Source: Brachionus manjavacas
Lineage: Eukaryota > Rotifera > Eurotatoria > Ploima > Brachionidae
DNA: 64,000 bases
Assembly (NCBI GenBank): GCA_019054805.1
Contig: JAHQIY010000011.1
Coordinates: forward strand, 253,001-317,000
Direction: 5' to 3'
The notes beneath the pieces are model-generated. The model saw nothing but the letters and a program-made list of their open reading frames with translations. It made no database searches and was not told the origin of the DNA. This document shows, piece after piece, positions 23,325 through 34,689 of the stretch (position 1 is its first letter; each line of letters begins with the position of its first letter). The translations under genes and the position numbers were made by a program.

Positions 23325-25405
23325 TTTTTACTTATAAATGCAAGGGTTTTATCAATAAAAGTATTTTAGGGTCGATTCTCGACTGTAAAAATGCAGCCTC
23401 TTTAGTCAAAGTATTTTTCCAAAAAAAAATTTTTAAAACTAAATTTTATGGAAGATTTTATTAATAAAAGAAAAATTGATAAATTTAAAATTAAAAAATA
23501 AAATTTGATAAAATTTAGTGAACAAGAATCACTTAATTAGTAAGTTGATGTTCGATTTTATGATAGTTCACTGAGGTTACACAGTTTAGGTCTTGATTCT
23601 AAGCCTGTTCCCTACCCAGAGGTATTCAGGTTCTTAATTAGGCATTAATTAATTAAAAAAGAACTTTTTCATTTGATAAACTTTATTCAGAATTCTTTTT
23701 TTAATTGTCTTATTCTAAAAATAAGCTGAGTAACTGCAGAAAATAAAAAATACAATCATCAATCACTCGAGGAACTAAATTATAAAAACTGTTTTATTTC
23801 AGGTTATAAAATGTGTGTCTCTATAGGTTTATTTCTTAAAATTTTATTAAGAATTATGTTTTTATATTTATGTTTAAAAATAGATCAAAATTGTTTAACA
23901 ATGTCACTGGAAAATATTTTTAAAAAGCTCAAATAAAAGAAAAAAATATCCTTTGGGGTTAATTTTTCGAAAAGAAGAAATCATTTGAAGATTAAACTTT
24001 TCTTTTCGAGGATTCAAAAAACTTGATAAAAAATAAATTAATATTTCTTTATACTAAAAGAATAATTTTATTCGCTAAATACCGATTTTAAAAAACTTAA
24101 ATCCATATTTGTATTTCGTAATGTCCAAAAAAAGAACAACAAACAAATACAACAAATTGAAAATTTAATTATTTTTAATAAAAAATAGATATTATGCAAA
24201 TTTTTTAAATAATTTTTTTTAGATTTTATTTTTTTGTCATCGCCGAACTAGGCGTAATTTCTTTCTATTTCTTTTAGCTTTCAAAAACTCAATCCCAAGG
24301 AAAATTTAAAAATTTTATTTATCGAAAAAGATCAATTTTAAAAAAAGATCAATTTTGGATAAGAAAATATTTTGTTAAAATTAAATAATAAAATTTTGAA
24401 AATAGAAATAAATTTCAAATATTCATTCACCAAATTTTTCGAATTTTCTTCCATTAATTTTATCTTATTATCATTTCTTTAAATCAAAATTGTTAATGTA
24501 ATTATTTTTATTATAATTTTTATAAAGAAATTCCAAACAAAAAAAAATGAATTGTGATTTTATTATTCGTTATCATCAATAGAAAATAGAGCCTCCCATA
24601 CAAATGATCAAAGATGTTTAAAAAAATGATCAAAGAAAATTTTCCAAGAATAAAAAATCAAATTAAAATAAATTTAAATGAGAAAATATCACAATAAGAA
24701 AATTATTACTTTAGCAAATTTGCCAAATTAGATTGATTTTACTTAAGATTGTAAAATTATTTTTTAATGATAACATACAATTTTTTATCTGAATTTAGAC
24801 ACGACCTGAGTGATTCATCATTTTTAACTTTAATAAAAAAAAATTTTAATAATTTTTTTATTATTAAAAGTTACTACAATTTTTAAAATGAGTAATAGTA
24901 AATAAACTTCAATTTAATTTAAAATTTCTGGGGAAGATGTACTTTTCTTGAAGTAAATTTTGGAGATATAGACATTAAAAAATATATAAATGTAATATTT
25001 GGAGATAAAAATAAAAATCATAAAGTTAAGGAAAAAAAATTTTAATTTAAATTTTGTTTATTAGGTTCTTTTTAATTGAGGATGCTGCAGTGTGACTTCT
25101 TTTGTAGCTTTTGAATCTTCTTTTTTCGAATATTAAAAAAAATTTTCCAAAAATATCCACTTTTTTATCAAATTTCGAAAAGAAAATTTTTTTGTTTTTC
25201 ATTGCTTAAAAACTTTTATTAAAATGTTGTATTTAGATTTTATTTAATTTACCCTACTGAAGACTCTTTTTTAATCAATATTAAAATAAGATTTTAATGA
25301 AAATTTTCTTTATTTAAATGTTAAGCATTAAGCTTGTTTCAAAATGAGCCAAAAAATTTACTTAATTTAAATACTTAGGTTTAATGGTTCCATATATGAA
25401 TTGGA
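23325..25405. other. AT-rich stretch without genes
   Basis: No gene or clear element is seen. A short higher-complexity block at about 23570-23640 is not coding in any frame I could follow. Confidence 0.4.
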
Positions 25406-25409
25406 CCAT

Positions 25410-25560
25410 TGGTAGATTGAAATTCGTGGTCAAATAAAAATTTCAAATCAAAATTTTTAGTATTAGATTTAGAAAAAATTGTAATTTTTATCAATTATTT
25501 TAATAATAAATGACTAAGCTTTATTAAACATGAATTGGTAAATTTTCACTGGAAAGGAAA
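25410..25560. mobile_element. Fragment of the ~510-bp MITE family
   Basis: ATTGAAATTCGTGGTCAAAT and the ~130 bp that follow match the left part of copy 3 (22800 onward). The partner end is missing, so this is a broken fourth copy. Confidence 0.55.
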
Positions 25561-25669
25561 TTTAACTAATTTTTTTTCTGAATTAAAAATCAAGTAATAT
25601 TAAAGTTTCAATTGCTATAAACTTTGTTCTAATGTGCATAGTTTAATTTAAAACGTTTGTCTTCTTGAA

Positions 25670-26060
25670 TTGGTCGAATGTCGGAGCTTGGATTACATTT
25701 TGGCAAAGTTGGTTCCAATTGTTGACAACTCAATTTGAAAAAAAATTGACCAAAATGCTTAGTTTTTGACCAATTGTTTCACCACTGAATAAGGATGGCT
25801 CCATGCATCGTAGAATTTCTGGCAAAGTGCCAGTTTAGTTTGTCAGCTCCAGTTTTAATCTTGTATTGCTGAATCATATCACCGCGCATTCTTCATTCTT
25901 CCAATTTTGTAAACCCAAACTTTTTTAGTCTTTATGGATAATCTAGTTGTTTTTTTGAACAAATAATTTTTGAAGCCCTATGGTGTACACTTTCAAGCTT
26001 TTAAACATTTATACGAAGAAATGGAAGCCAAACTTTAAACCACAATTTGTTTTAAGTAAT
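25670..26060 (-). pseudogene. LINE reverse transcriptase C-terminal fragment
   Basis: The minus strand reads GRMKNARGDMIQQYKIKTGA, followed by KLNWHFARNSTMHGA, and ends near LSCQQLEPTLPKCN. This is the usual C-terminal signature of CR1-type LINEs (RGDMIQTYKI... and NRVVNNWNQLP). Several stops. The 3' flank contains GCTCCACAAGGAGTGAATAA (26104-26123), which recurs in similar form near 34355 and, inverted, near 50365. Confidence 0.7.
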
Positions 26061-26389
26061 TTTTTTTATCGACTTGAGTGGAAATCAAAAGTAATGATCC
26101 TATGCTCCACAAGGAGTGAATAAGGAAAAAAAAAATTTTGTTAGAGCATTATTTTTCTTTTAAGTTTTCAAATGAATATTTTAGAATAATCAATTAAGTT
26201 TTAAAATGACAAAAATTTTAATACAAAAAAATCCAATTAGGAGAAATTTTAATCGGTTTCTTGTTGATTGCTAACATTAATTTAAGTGGTCACAAATTGT
26301 CTCCAAGTGCCTTAAACGTTATCAGTGATAATCTTGAGAATTAAAGAAATCTGCCAGCACTAGAAAAAAAGATTATATGCTCTTGATTC

Positions 26390-27290
26390 CAAGAGTCAAA
26401 TCTAATTAAGATTTAATTATTTTCGATCGCAATATCTGTGAAATCTGCGATCGAATGGCATCGCTTCGATCCTTTTCAATCGCTCTTCAGGTTATTTGTC
26501 ACAAAAGTTAATTAAAACATAATTTTCCAGTGTGTGTGCGTTTGTGCTAGTGTCTCTAGCGACTATTTGCTTCTAATGAATCAATTTTCAATTTGAAACC
26601 AATTTGAAGTAATTAATTTTGGCTTCAAGTCTTATAAAACAGATTGTCTCTGAATATTGTTTTGTTTTTGCATTTCTTCACTCGCAGTGAATCTAATCGA
26701 CGATTTTGAAATCGACTGCCATTGCCGCGGCTGCTTATGACTCCATTGACTTTGAGATTAAGCACACAAGCTCTCGAGTCTCTTGAGCAATTGATTTTTA
26801 ATTAAGCAACATTTATTTTTTATCACACTCAAAAATGACAGAGATTCCAATTTCGATTGCAAATAGGATGGTTCTGCAGGGACTTGGCGGCCTAAAGCCA
26901 CAGCCTGAAGACACAATCGATAATTGTGCGCTATCACGAATCGGCACGATTCTACTCCACAATTACCTAAGCTCATAAGCACTTAATCGAGCGCGACACA
27001 TGCTGGCCAGCACTGATCTTTACTCGACTTAGTGTTTGTCAAGTGTCAATTCTCTTTCTTTAAATAGACTCACAAGATACTATGTCATCTTTGACAACAA
27101 TTGTGGCCTCTATTTGTTTTACTAAGCTCTTGATTAAAATTCTTTTCTCCCTGTTTTCTTAGCACACTCGAATGCTGCTTCAAAATCCAGCCCATCTTGT
27201 AACATATTGTTCTCGCTAAATAATTCCCCATTTCGATGCACTCAATTGCCTGCAACAGGTTTGCAACAAATCTAAATTAAATAATCTCTC
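26390..27290. promoter_or_regulatory. High-complexity non-coding block, candidate regulatory region
   Basis: Unlike its AT-simple surroundings, this block has balanced composition, few homopolymer runs, and many ATCGAT/GATCGA and TAATTA/ATTGATT-type words (for example TCGATCGCAATATC near 26430 and CAATCGATAATTG near 26920). No frame looks coding; the 74-residue open frame on the minus strand (26758-26982) has no family resemblance. Such islands in AT-rich genomes are often cis-regulatory. The nearest plausible targets are the GFI1-like gene about 5 kb away or a gene outside the window. This is inference. Confidence 0.35.
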
Positions 27291-27299
27291 CGAATGCTT

Positions 27300-29770
27300 T
27301 TTTGTTTATTCTAAAATAAAATAACTGAAAAATTTTTTTTACTTTTTTTCGTATCTCAAAGAGCTTCATACAGATACGCTTTTAAATAAATTGTTGCATC
27401 GCATGACTTAAAAGATATTCAAATAAAATCAAAGCTCAAACGAGCTTGAAAATTTCAAAACTTGTTCTAAATAAAGTGTTTAATTAAATACTAAGCTTAT
27501 TATTTAGACATTCAATACTGAAAAAGAAACTTTTTGCATTTAGTTATTTTATTCTTTCTTTTTATTTTGACAATAATTACTCAAAGTCTTTTAAATAAAT
27601 AAAAAAACATATTTGATGATGCATGATGGAGCAATATTGAAAATATCACAAGGATTTGGAGATTAACTTGAATTTTAAATAAAGATTTTATTTTTTTTAT
27701 TAATTAATATACCTATGAGGGAGCCAAAAAAATAAATATTTGAAATTAAAATATTCTCTCTTAATTTACGAATCGCTTGAGTAAAAGAATTATTTGAAAA
27801 ATCCGATCTTAAATTAATCCTGCTTGTTGAAGCTAAATTGCATTTTTGAAAAGGAAAAAATGTCTTATTTTAATAAAGGTAAACATTTTTAAATGTTTTT
27901 TTAAAAAGGATCAAGATTAATTCTTTATCATTATTAGATCGAAATTGATTTTTTGGTAGTTCAAAGATTTTTTAAGGTACCATTAGGTGATACTTTATTA
28001 TTTGTATATTTTTTAAAAGTTTTTGTAAGTTTTTTTTCTTGTAAATAATCACTTTCCAGTTCTCTTAAAAATACCTTAAATTTAGAAAAAAATCAGAAGA
28101 AAAAATTTTTGAAAATAAAGTGTTATTTAATTATAAATAAAGAAATGTGAAAAAATAAGTAAAATTTAGTGTTTTCATAAGTCTGATTTTTTCGTTTATC
28201 TATTCGAATAATTAGAGAAAAAACCCCAGGTCGTTTAGAAAAAATCTTAGTCGTTCTTTTTTAGTTTAGCGATCTAGAAAAATTAAAATTTTATAATTAA
28301 AAAAAAATTGTTTAATTGTACATAAAAATATATAATTAATTTTGATTTTACATAGAATGAGAAAAGATCGTTAATTTCGATTTATTGGAGACTTTGTCTT
28401 TTTGATCGAAAAATTAATTCTCTTTATATTTCTAGGGATTGCAATTTTACATTTTATTTCATACTAATTTTATACAAGTTCTTTTAAAAAAATCATTTCT
28501 TAACATTTTTAATTTTATGAATTTATTCATTTTCAAAAAATATCTCTGAGGTGACGAAAAAAAGATGATAAAAATTCTTCTAATTTTATTGTACTCAAAT
28601 ATTTCGAAAGAAGACCGCTCGGTCTCCAAAGCGACATATCACTAATAAGCTATTTATTAATTAAACTATATTTTCCCACCCCATTTCAATCACTATTTTT
28701 AAATTAAAAAGCAATTATTTTATATTTTTTTATACGCTTTTTTTTTGGATAACTTTTGAAGAATTTAAGTAAGTAATAATTCAATTTTTTTTCATTTTTT
28801 ACAAGATTGGCGTTAATTGAATTTATTAAATAGAAAAATATTTTTTCTTAAATTTTGCGCAAAGAATAATGGTTCAGTCGTTCCTTGGAAGAGAAGTTTT
28901 ATTTTATGGGTCATTGGAAGTTTTTTGCAGTGCATGTGTGAAATGTTCATGTCTCCATAATAAATAAAAAAATATTAAAAGAAAAATTAATTTTAAATTT
29001 AAATAAAATTAGATCCCATAATTATTAATTTAGAATTACCTGAACATAAATTTCAACTCAATTGTAAGAACTTGAAATGAAACAGTCTTGATATTTTGTT
29101 CTCTTTAGTTCTTTATGTTTCTTTCATGCAGTTATTAACTTGTTTATAATGCAGTTTCCGAATAAAAGAATTTACCCAACAAATAATTATTAAATTATCT
29201 AAAATTAATCCCCATTTAAGTCTTTGAATTTATATGGTTAGGGAACAAGCTTAATAAAGGAGGAATATTACTCTTAATATAAAAGAATATAAAAGAAATT
29301 TTTATTTTTAATTCAATCTATCGCAAAAAAAATATTAATTCAAATAATTTGTATTCGGAAAATAAAAGAAAGCTTGGTTATATTATTTTGGAAGAACAAA
29401 AAAAATTCTGTTCGTTAAAAATTTTTCAATTTTATATTTTTGTTTAATTTATTTATTTCGATGAACACTTTAAAGGCGATTTAAAGTAGAAAAAAAAGAC
29501 AAAAATTCAAATAGTTTCTAAATATCAAAAGTCATTTTTTAATACTTAAAATAATTTTAATTCACTTTTTCTTTACGTTTTTTCATTGAAAATAAAATAA
29601 AATAAAGCAAAATAATTTTCGGGAAATATAATTAGACGAATGAAAAAACATTTTTTCAAAGAATAAACAGAATAAAATTTTTTGATATTAAAAATTATTC
29701 ACATGAACTTAAGTCATTATATTAAGAAAGACTTTAATTAATTTAGCTAAAGTTTGAAGAAAATCTCATT
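27300..29770. other. AT-rich stretch with one LINE tail
   Basis: No gene is seen. At about 28190-28265 the minus strand carries a degraded copy of the LINE 3' tail (the plus strand reads AACCCCAGGTCG...CTTAGTCGTTC), like those at 10262 and 20640. Confidence 0.4.
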
Positions 29771-29771
29771 T

Positions 29772-29968
29772 TCAACTCAACTCAAGATCTTTAACTTCCT
29801 CAGTACGGCTTCTTTTATCAAATTCCTCAATTTCATTATTAACTTAAAGACTAGCTGAATATTGGGCAAAACTAAATGAAGCATGAACAACTGAAGCTTC
29901 AGGAGCATCTACTGGATCAGCAGCAAAAATTTTCACAAAATTTTTTTTTCTTTTTTCATCCCGGACGA
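29772..29968 (-). pseudogene. Exon-like coding remnant of unknown family
   Basis: One minus-strand frame reads DFVRDEKRKKNFVKIFAADP and continues through VDAPEASVVHASFSFAQYSA to an acidic end (EEFDKRSRTEEVKDLELS), with one internal TAA. The residue mix is protein-like and clearly not AT-driven. Upstream at about 30033-30045 the minus strand has ATGCGTAAGTTAG, which could be a start followed by a donor. It may be a dead exon of a host or transposon gene; no function is assigned. Confidence 0.3.
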
Positions 29969-30321
29969 AGTCTTAGAAAAAATTATTTTTTTGCATACTG
30001 TAAAAGCGAATTTTTTGAATTCTAACTTACGCATTTTGTTCTTTAAAAAAATTAATTTTTTAAATTAAATTTAACTATCTAAATACAATATAATAAATAT
30101 TATTTCTACTCTAATTGTACACATATAATTAACTCATATTTTAATCATATTGCAACCATGAGGGCTGAAAAGAAGGCGCCGCCATTTATGCCTTGGAAAG
30201 ACTTTTTCTAAATTATTTTGTAAATAAATAAACATAAAAATTGATTTCTATACTAAACAAGTTTTATAGAAAAAAATTCTATTCGTCAAAAAGTTTTCAT
30301 TAATAAATATGAAAAAATAAG

Positions 30322-30668
30322 TGTTGAGGTCTTACCTCGGGTTTGTTACCTACTTTAGGTTTAGTGGTTTAAATACTAAAAAATTGTTGGGCCTTCGGGC
30401 ACAGTTTATTTAACAAAACGCGTGAGTCAGTGAAGAAAAATATAACAAAAAGTGCCAGAGTATATCTAGACATGATGAAACCACAGCATAAGCAAAAAAG
30501 AAGCGGTTCAACATCGACGCACTGCCACTTTGTGATTACTGTTTGTAATTAATATTTTATCTTGCTTCCTTGAGTTCTGTTACCCACACTTTAAGCACTA
30601 GCTTACTTGATGATCAACTCGTGTTTAAATCATATATATAAAATACGTGGCTATGTTATTAATTAACA
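30322..30668. repeat. Candidate solo LTR or other dispersed element
   Basis: The block begins TGTTGAGGTC and ends TTAATTAACA (TG...CA ends), is more complex than its flanks, includes CGGGCACAGTTTATTTAAC and a TATATATAAAATACG box, and encodes nothing. No target duplication is evident, so the LTR reading is tentative. Confidence 0.3.
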
Positions 30669-30772
30669 CGCCTCGCAATACATCTACAATCAGAATGGAA
30701 TTCTATTCTAGAGGATTCATCATCTCTAACGAGAGACAGATGTCAATAATATGTATAAGAAACGAACACAAG

Positions 30773-31195
30773 CCTTTATAAGATCAAAGTAAAATTTATG
30801 ATTTAATTTCCAAATTTCAAAAATGCTCAAAATATTTTAAATGCGTAACTTCATCATTTGCGAGATTACAGGTGGCTTATTTCCAATTTGAAAATATGGC
30901 ATTTGTAGCTTAAATAGTTTTGAAATCTGCAATGCAATAAATTACGCATTTAGTAAATTCTGTTCTTATCTATTTAATTTTATGTATTTATCTATTTTTG
31001 ACTCGAAAAACTGCAGATAATTGTATTTATAAAAAAAAAATGCTAATATTATCAATTCTTCAATCTTGCGAGGCTGAGAAGAAGGACTAAGATCCATTCT
31101 GAGTAGACTATAAATAAATAAATAGTAAATTTTGAGCATGTTTGAAATTTAGAAATTTGATCGTAAATTTTACTTTCCTTTTAAAAGACACATAA
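30773..31195. repeat. Inverted-repeat element with an internal LINE tail
   Basis: The left arm (30773-30842, containing AAAGTAAAATTTATGATTTA) is matched in inverse by 31130-31195 (about 70-bp arms). Between the arms, 31066-31126 carries a well-preserved LINE 3' tail (GAAGGACTAAGATCCATTCT, then TAAATAAATAAATA), suggesting a LINE end inserted into a MITE. Confidence 0.5.
31066..31126 (+). mobile_element. LINE 3' tail, 5'-truncated copy
   Basis: GCTGAGAAGAAGGACTAAGA and the following CCATTCTGAGTAGACTA end in a TAAA/TAAATA simple tail. The same tail ends LINE copies A and B on the opposite strand and recurs at 39990-40075, so this is an extremely 5'-truncated insertion. Confidence 0.55.
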
Positions 31196-31911
31196 TAGTA
31201 ATTTTATCCAGTAAACACCGCGAGGGTAATGTAACAAAAAATAAAATAAGAAAATAAAAAAGTAAACTAAAGTTTAAAGTTTTGTCTTTCTAAATAATTT
31301 TAGAGAATTAATTAGATTTTTTCATAATTGTGTTAGTCACATGATTTAATAGATTTAAAAAAAAACTATCTGAATAATTTTCAAATTAGTTTGTTTTTAA
31401 TTTGTTTATAGTTTTTATAAGATTTAAAAAAAAAAAAGCAAAAAGAAGATTCAAACAGGTAAAATGGCAATATGTATATTTTTCTTCTTGCGTTTTTGCT
31501 TAGAAAGCTTTCGTTTATAGTTGTAGGATTTTTTCTTGTTTTTCTTTGGTCATTGATACAGAAATACAAAACTTAATTGACTCAACATTTCCATCTTTCT
31601 AATATATATTGCATTATTGCAAATAAACTATTAAACAACTATCCTTGTTATTCTTCCAGTAACAGGTCTTGTCGACTCAAGCCTCTAACTTCTAATTTTA
31701 ATTATTATAACAAAACGGCGTTATTCGATTCTTCGATCACCTCTTCCGTGATCAACAACTTGGTTAATAGTTCTAGAAGATCTTGGTTTTTCTTTGCCTT
31801 CAAATTCTAAAAGACCCAACAACAACAAAAACAAATGTTCTTTCTTGAGTTAGAATTAAACTGTTTCAAAAGGAGTGATCAATTAACAAACTAGAGACTA
31901 ATTTTGATTGG

Positions 31912-31917
31912 TTTATT
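31912..31917 (-). terminator. Candidate polyadenylation signal of the GFI1-like gene
   Basis: TTTATT on the plus strand (AATAAA on the coding strand) about 200 bp after the stop codon of the zinc-finger gene. Other similar signals are nearby, so the site used is not certain. Confidence 0.4.
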
Positions 31918-32116
31918 TTGATTTAGAGATGAATTGACAAAAATTGTTTGCAACAAAAATAATAAAATAAAAGTGAACAAAAAAAAAAGAAAAGAAGAAA
32001 AGAAAAAAAGAATAAAATATAAAAACACTTAATACATTAAAAATATAAATATAAAAATCTTTTGTTTAGCGTATATCTAAAAGTAAAACTTAACCACTGA
32101 ATTGAACATAAGAGCC

Positions 32117-33256
32117 CTAAGAGCTTTGCTTTTCCTCTAGCTTTCGAATTTCATCTCCTATCGGATCTTTGCACTTGACTCTGGATTCATTGCTGGCACG
32201 ATGGATGGGCGACGACGAGAGGGCTGCTGCGGTGGCGGCGGCGGACTGTCTAGAGAGAAAGGAAGGCGAGGACGACAACGAGCTGGACGACGATCCGGTG
32301 GCGACCGTGCTGGTCGCCGAAACATCCAAATCGACCTTGAGTCGTTTCGACTGGCTCTCCGCTTCTGCTTCCTCTTCTTCGTACTCGTACACGTCGGTGG
32401 AGCACTCTCTCTTGGCCGAGCGCACACCGTCGGCCTCTTGCTGAACCCCCTTGGCGTGCTGCGAGTCCACGTGCCGTCTCAAGTCGACCTTGCGCTGAAA
32501 GGCTCGTCCGCACAGAGTGCACGCAAACGGCTTGAAGCCCGTGTGCTTCCTGCTATGAGTTATTAGGTTCGACGATTGACTGAACGACTTGCCACAAATG
32601 ACGCACTTGTGCGGCTTCTCTCCCGTGTGAATGTACGTGTGCTTCTTCATGTCGGACTTTTGGTGAAAGCGTTTGCCGCAGTACTGGCACGGGTAGGGCC
32701 GCGTGTCCGAATGAATGAGCAAATGGGTGGACAGGGTGCTGGAACGCTTGAAGCTCTTGCCGCACTGGTGACACTCGAAGCTTTTCTCCTGCTGGTGCGT
32801 TGCTCTGTGATGCTCGAGGCTGACCAAGTGGCCGAACGTTTTGTGGCACGTGTCGCACTCGTACGGCCTCTGCTGGTCGATGTGAGCGCGGCGCGAATGC
32901 ACCTCGAGGCCGTGCGACGTACTAAACTTTTTGTCGCATTTGTCGCACTCGTACAACTCGCACTGCTGGCTACTGGTCACTTCGTCTTCTTCGCGCACCG
33001 ACGACGAACTAGAGCTGGATGCCGAGCTGTCGCCGCCGCGCCTAAACTGACTATAGAACTTTTCCAATTGTTCGTGGTACGCAGATCGATTGCGCGACTC
33101 TATGTAAGCCGATAGTGCGGTGTAGATGGCGCCATGCTGACTTGGATACTGTTGCAGTGCCATTGCCTGAAGAAGACTCATGTTCGGAAGCAAAAAATTG
33201 CCCAGTGGCTTCGACTCGCCGCCATTTTCTTGATTCAATGCTGAATTGAACAACAT
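32117..33256 (-). CDS. gfi1: GFI1/Senseless-family C2H2 zinc-finger transcription factor
   Basis: A 379-residue nuclear DNA-binding factor. Six C2H2 fingers lie at residues about 102-125, 132-154, 160-182, 188-210, 216-238 and 244-267. Fingers 3-6 carry the family signature almost unchanged: [50 protein letters not shown] and [10 protein letters not shown], with TGEKPHKC and TGFKPF linkers. Known members (vertebrate GFI1/GFI1B, fly Senseless, nematode PAG-3) control neuronal, sensory and blood cell fate, mostly as repressors. The vertebrate N-terminal SNAG motif is not seen; the protein starts [13 protein letters not shown]. The C-terminal tail is acidic ([10 protein letters not shown]) and Ser/Ala-rich. 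The reading frame is one uninterrupted GC-rich exon, which creates long shadow frames on both strands. A splice acceptor sits 12 bp upstream of the ATG, so a non-coding first exon is likely. Confidence 0.95.
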   Translation of the reverse strand: MLFNSALNQENGGESKPLGNFLLPNMSLLQAMALQQYPSQHGAIYTALSAYIESRNRSAYHEQLEKFYSQFRRGGDSSASSSSSSSVREEDEVTSSQQCELYECDKCDKKFSTSHGLEVHSRRAHIDQQRPYECDTCHKTFGHLVSLEHHRATHQQEKSFECHQCGKSFKRSSTLSTHLLIHSDTRPYPCQYCGKRFHQKSDMKKHTYIHTGEKPHKCVICGKSFSQSSNLITHSRKHTGFKPFACTLCGRAFQRKVDLRRHVDSQHAKGVQQEADGVRSAKRECSTDVYEYEEEEAEAESQSKRLKVDLDVSATSTVATGSSSSSLSSSPSFLSRQSAAATAAALSSSPIHRASNESRVKCKDPIGDEIRKLEEKQSS

Positions 33257-33269
33257 TTTTTTTGTATAT

Positions 33270-33271
33270 CT
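33270..33271 (-). promoter_or_regulatory. Splice acceptor just upstream of the GFI1-like start codon
   Basis: On the coding strand a nine-T tract is followed by AG, then ATATACAAAAAA and the ATG at 33256. This is a strong 3' splice site 12 bp before the start and implies a 5' UTR exon further right, perhaps in the complex block 34.7-36.5 kb. The donor was not identified. Confidence 0.55.
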
Positions 33272-33394
33272 AAAAAAAAATTTTTTTATATATTTTAGAT
33301 TTTGAAAAAAAATTAGATCTTTTTAAACATTTTTTATTACTTCTAATTGCTTTTAATTAAACCTTTAGCTTAGAGGAAATATTTTTATTTTAGA

Positions 33395-34630
33395 AGACAA
33401 AAGTCAAGACACCATCACACATCCCACTGCAGCTTACTCTAGCCGCTACTTTTTCCGTTTCCTAGCCAAGTCATTTAAAGTGTAATATTAGAGAAAAAAT
33501 AATTGTGGCATTGAGTGACGTACTCCTAAAAGCCAGCTGATTTGGGTTCATCGCCAAATAGTCACAAAACTTTTGGTTACGTCATATTAATAATAGTTAC
33601 TATTTGACCACGATAATTTGCCAGGACTTGGAAAATAATAGCGCAATCATTTATTTTCTCGAAATGCAAAAACAAAGCTACCTCAAGTTAAACAAAAAAA
33701 AAATTTTTTTTCCGAATTTTTGCACTTTTTGTTATCACTTCGGATTCCATTTAATTACACTAAACTTAAAATTGTTTCCCACATTAAAAAGTATTAAATA
33801 AAGTTTTTAATAAGACAAAATAATCGACACCATCACTTATTTCACATCACCCGTCATACTGCAGCTCAATATGGCCAAAACTTGTTCTTACTCAGTCGAA
33901 ACCGGTTAGGCCGTATTTCCTCAAATAAACATGAATCCCATACTGGAGACATAGTTTGAGGATTTTTTTGTATAACTAATAAGCCCCTATTTTTATGATG
34001 AAAGAGGTTTAAACATTCACCCCGGACTGCAGAGGTATTTTGAAGATTTTTCTCACCCTCAGCGGGTTTTGAACCCTCGATCCTTTGCTTGCATGACTTA
34101 CACGCAAACCATTCGGCTAAACGGGCTCTACAAATTGCCTTCATTGTTATTAAAGCCTTTTTGTTGTGGAACTGATGGTGTAATTGTTAGAAAAGCTGCC
34201 TTAAAGAGGCGAAGTAGGCAAAAAGTCGAGGTAAATCGAAGGAAGAGTAAAAAAATGGTAAGTTGACAGTTGAAAAGGATCATCAACACCAAAGCCCCTT
34301 CTGTAATCGCCTAAGTAGATAATTAGTTACAAAGAAATCAAAGAGATGACTCTATGCTCCTCAAGGAGTCAATAAGGAGAAAAAACATTGGGAACAAAAC
34401 CCCATAGTCTTACTTGCCTCCCATTTAACAGTTAAACTAAAGTCCTAAATAAGGCTTGTTGCAAGACAAAAGTATTTACATCATCACTTGTTTTACATCA
34501 CCCGTCACACTGCAGTTCATTTTGGCCAAAACTTTTTGCTATTCCTTCTGATTCCAAAAAACTATTCTTAACAAAACCCTAGTTTGACTTGCTTCCCATT
34601 CAACAGTTAAATAAAAGTAATCCTTAGATA
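33395..34630 (-). repeat. Cluster of SINE copies and 3' ends
   Basis: Three places share a block reading, on the plus strand, GACAAAAGT...CACCATCACTTGTTT followed by CACTGCAGCTCA.TTTGGCCAAAACTT: about 33395-33480, 33816-33890 and 34450-34550. The middle one belongs to the SINE copy with the tRNA-like head at 34128. A second shared block, with TTGCCTCCCATTTAACAGTT, occurs at about 34397-34455 and, diverged, at 34571-34625. They look like stacked insertions of one short retroelement upstream of the GFI1-like gene. Confidence 0.55.
33816..34128 (-). mobile_element. tRNA-derived SINE, copy 1
   Basis: Reading down from 34128 on the minus strand, the head is GAGCCCGTTTAGCCGAATGG, a tRNA-like 5' end with a good A box (TAGCCGAATGG), followed about 40 bp later by a B box (GGTTCAAAACC, near 34066-34076). 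A ~230-bp unrelated body follows. These are the internal Pol III promoter elements of a tRNA-derived SINE. A second copy with the same head and body is at 38793-38943. A short open frame overlapping it (33866-34144) is a by-product. Confidence 0.7.
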
Positions 34631-34689
34631 ACTAGTCATAACTTTGTCTTATCTATTTAATGCATAAATTTTTGAAGCGATGACAATTT

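Noticed and set aside
26758-26982. 74-codon frame in the 26.4-27.3 kb island
   Set aside because: No family resemblance, no splice sites in phase; the island looks non-coding.
32158-33115. Several 89-179-codon frames on both strands over the zinc-finger gene
   Set aside because: By-products of the GC-rich GFI1-like coding sequence, which alone shows conserved motifs.
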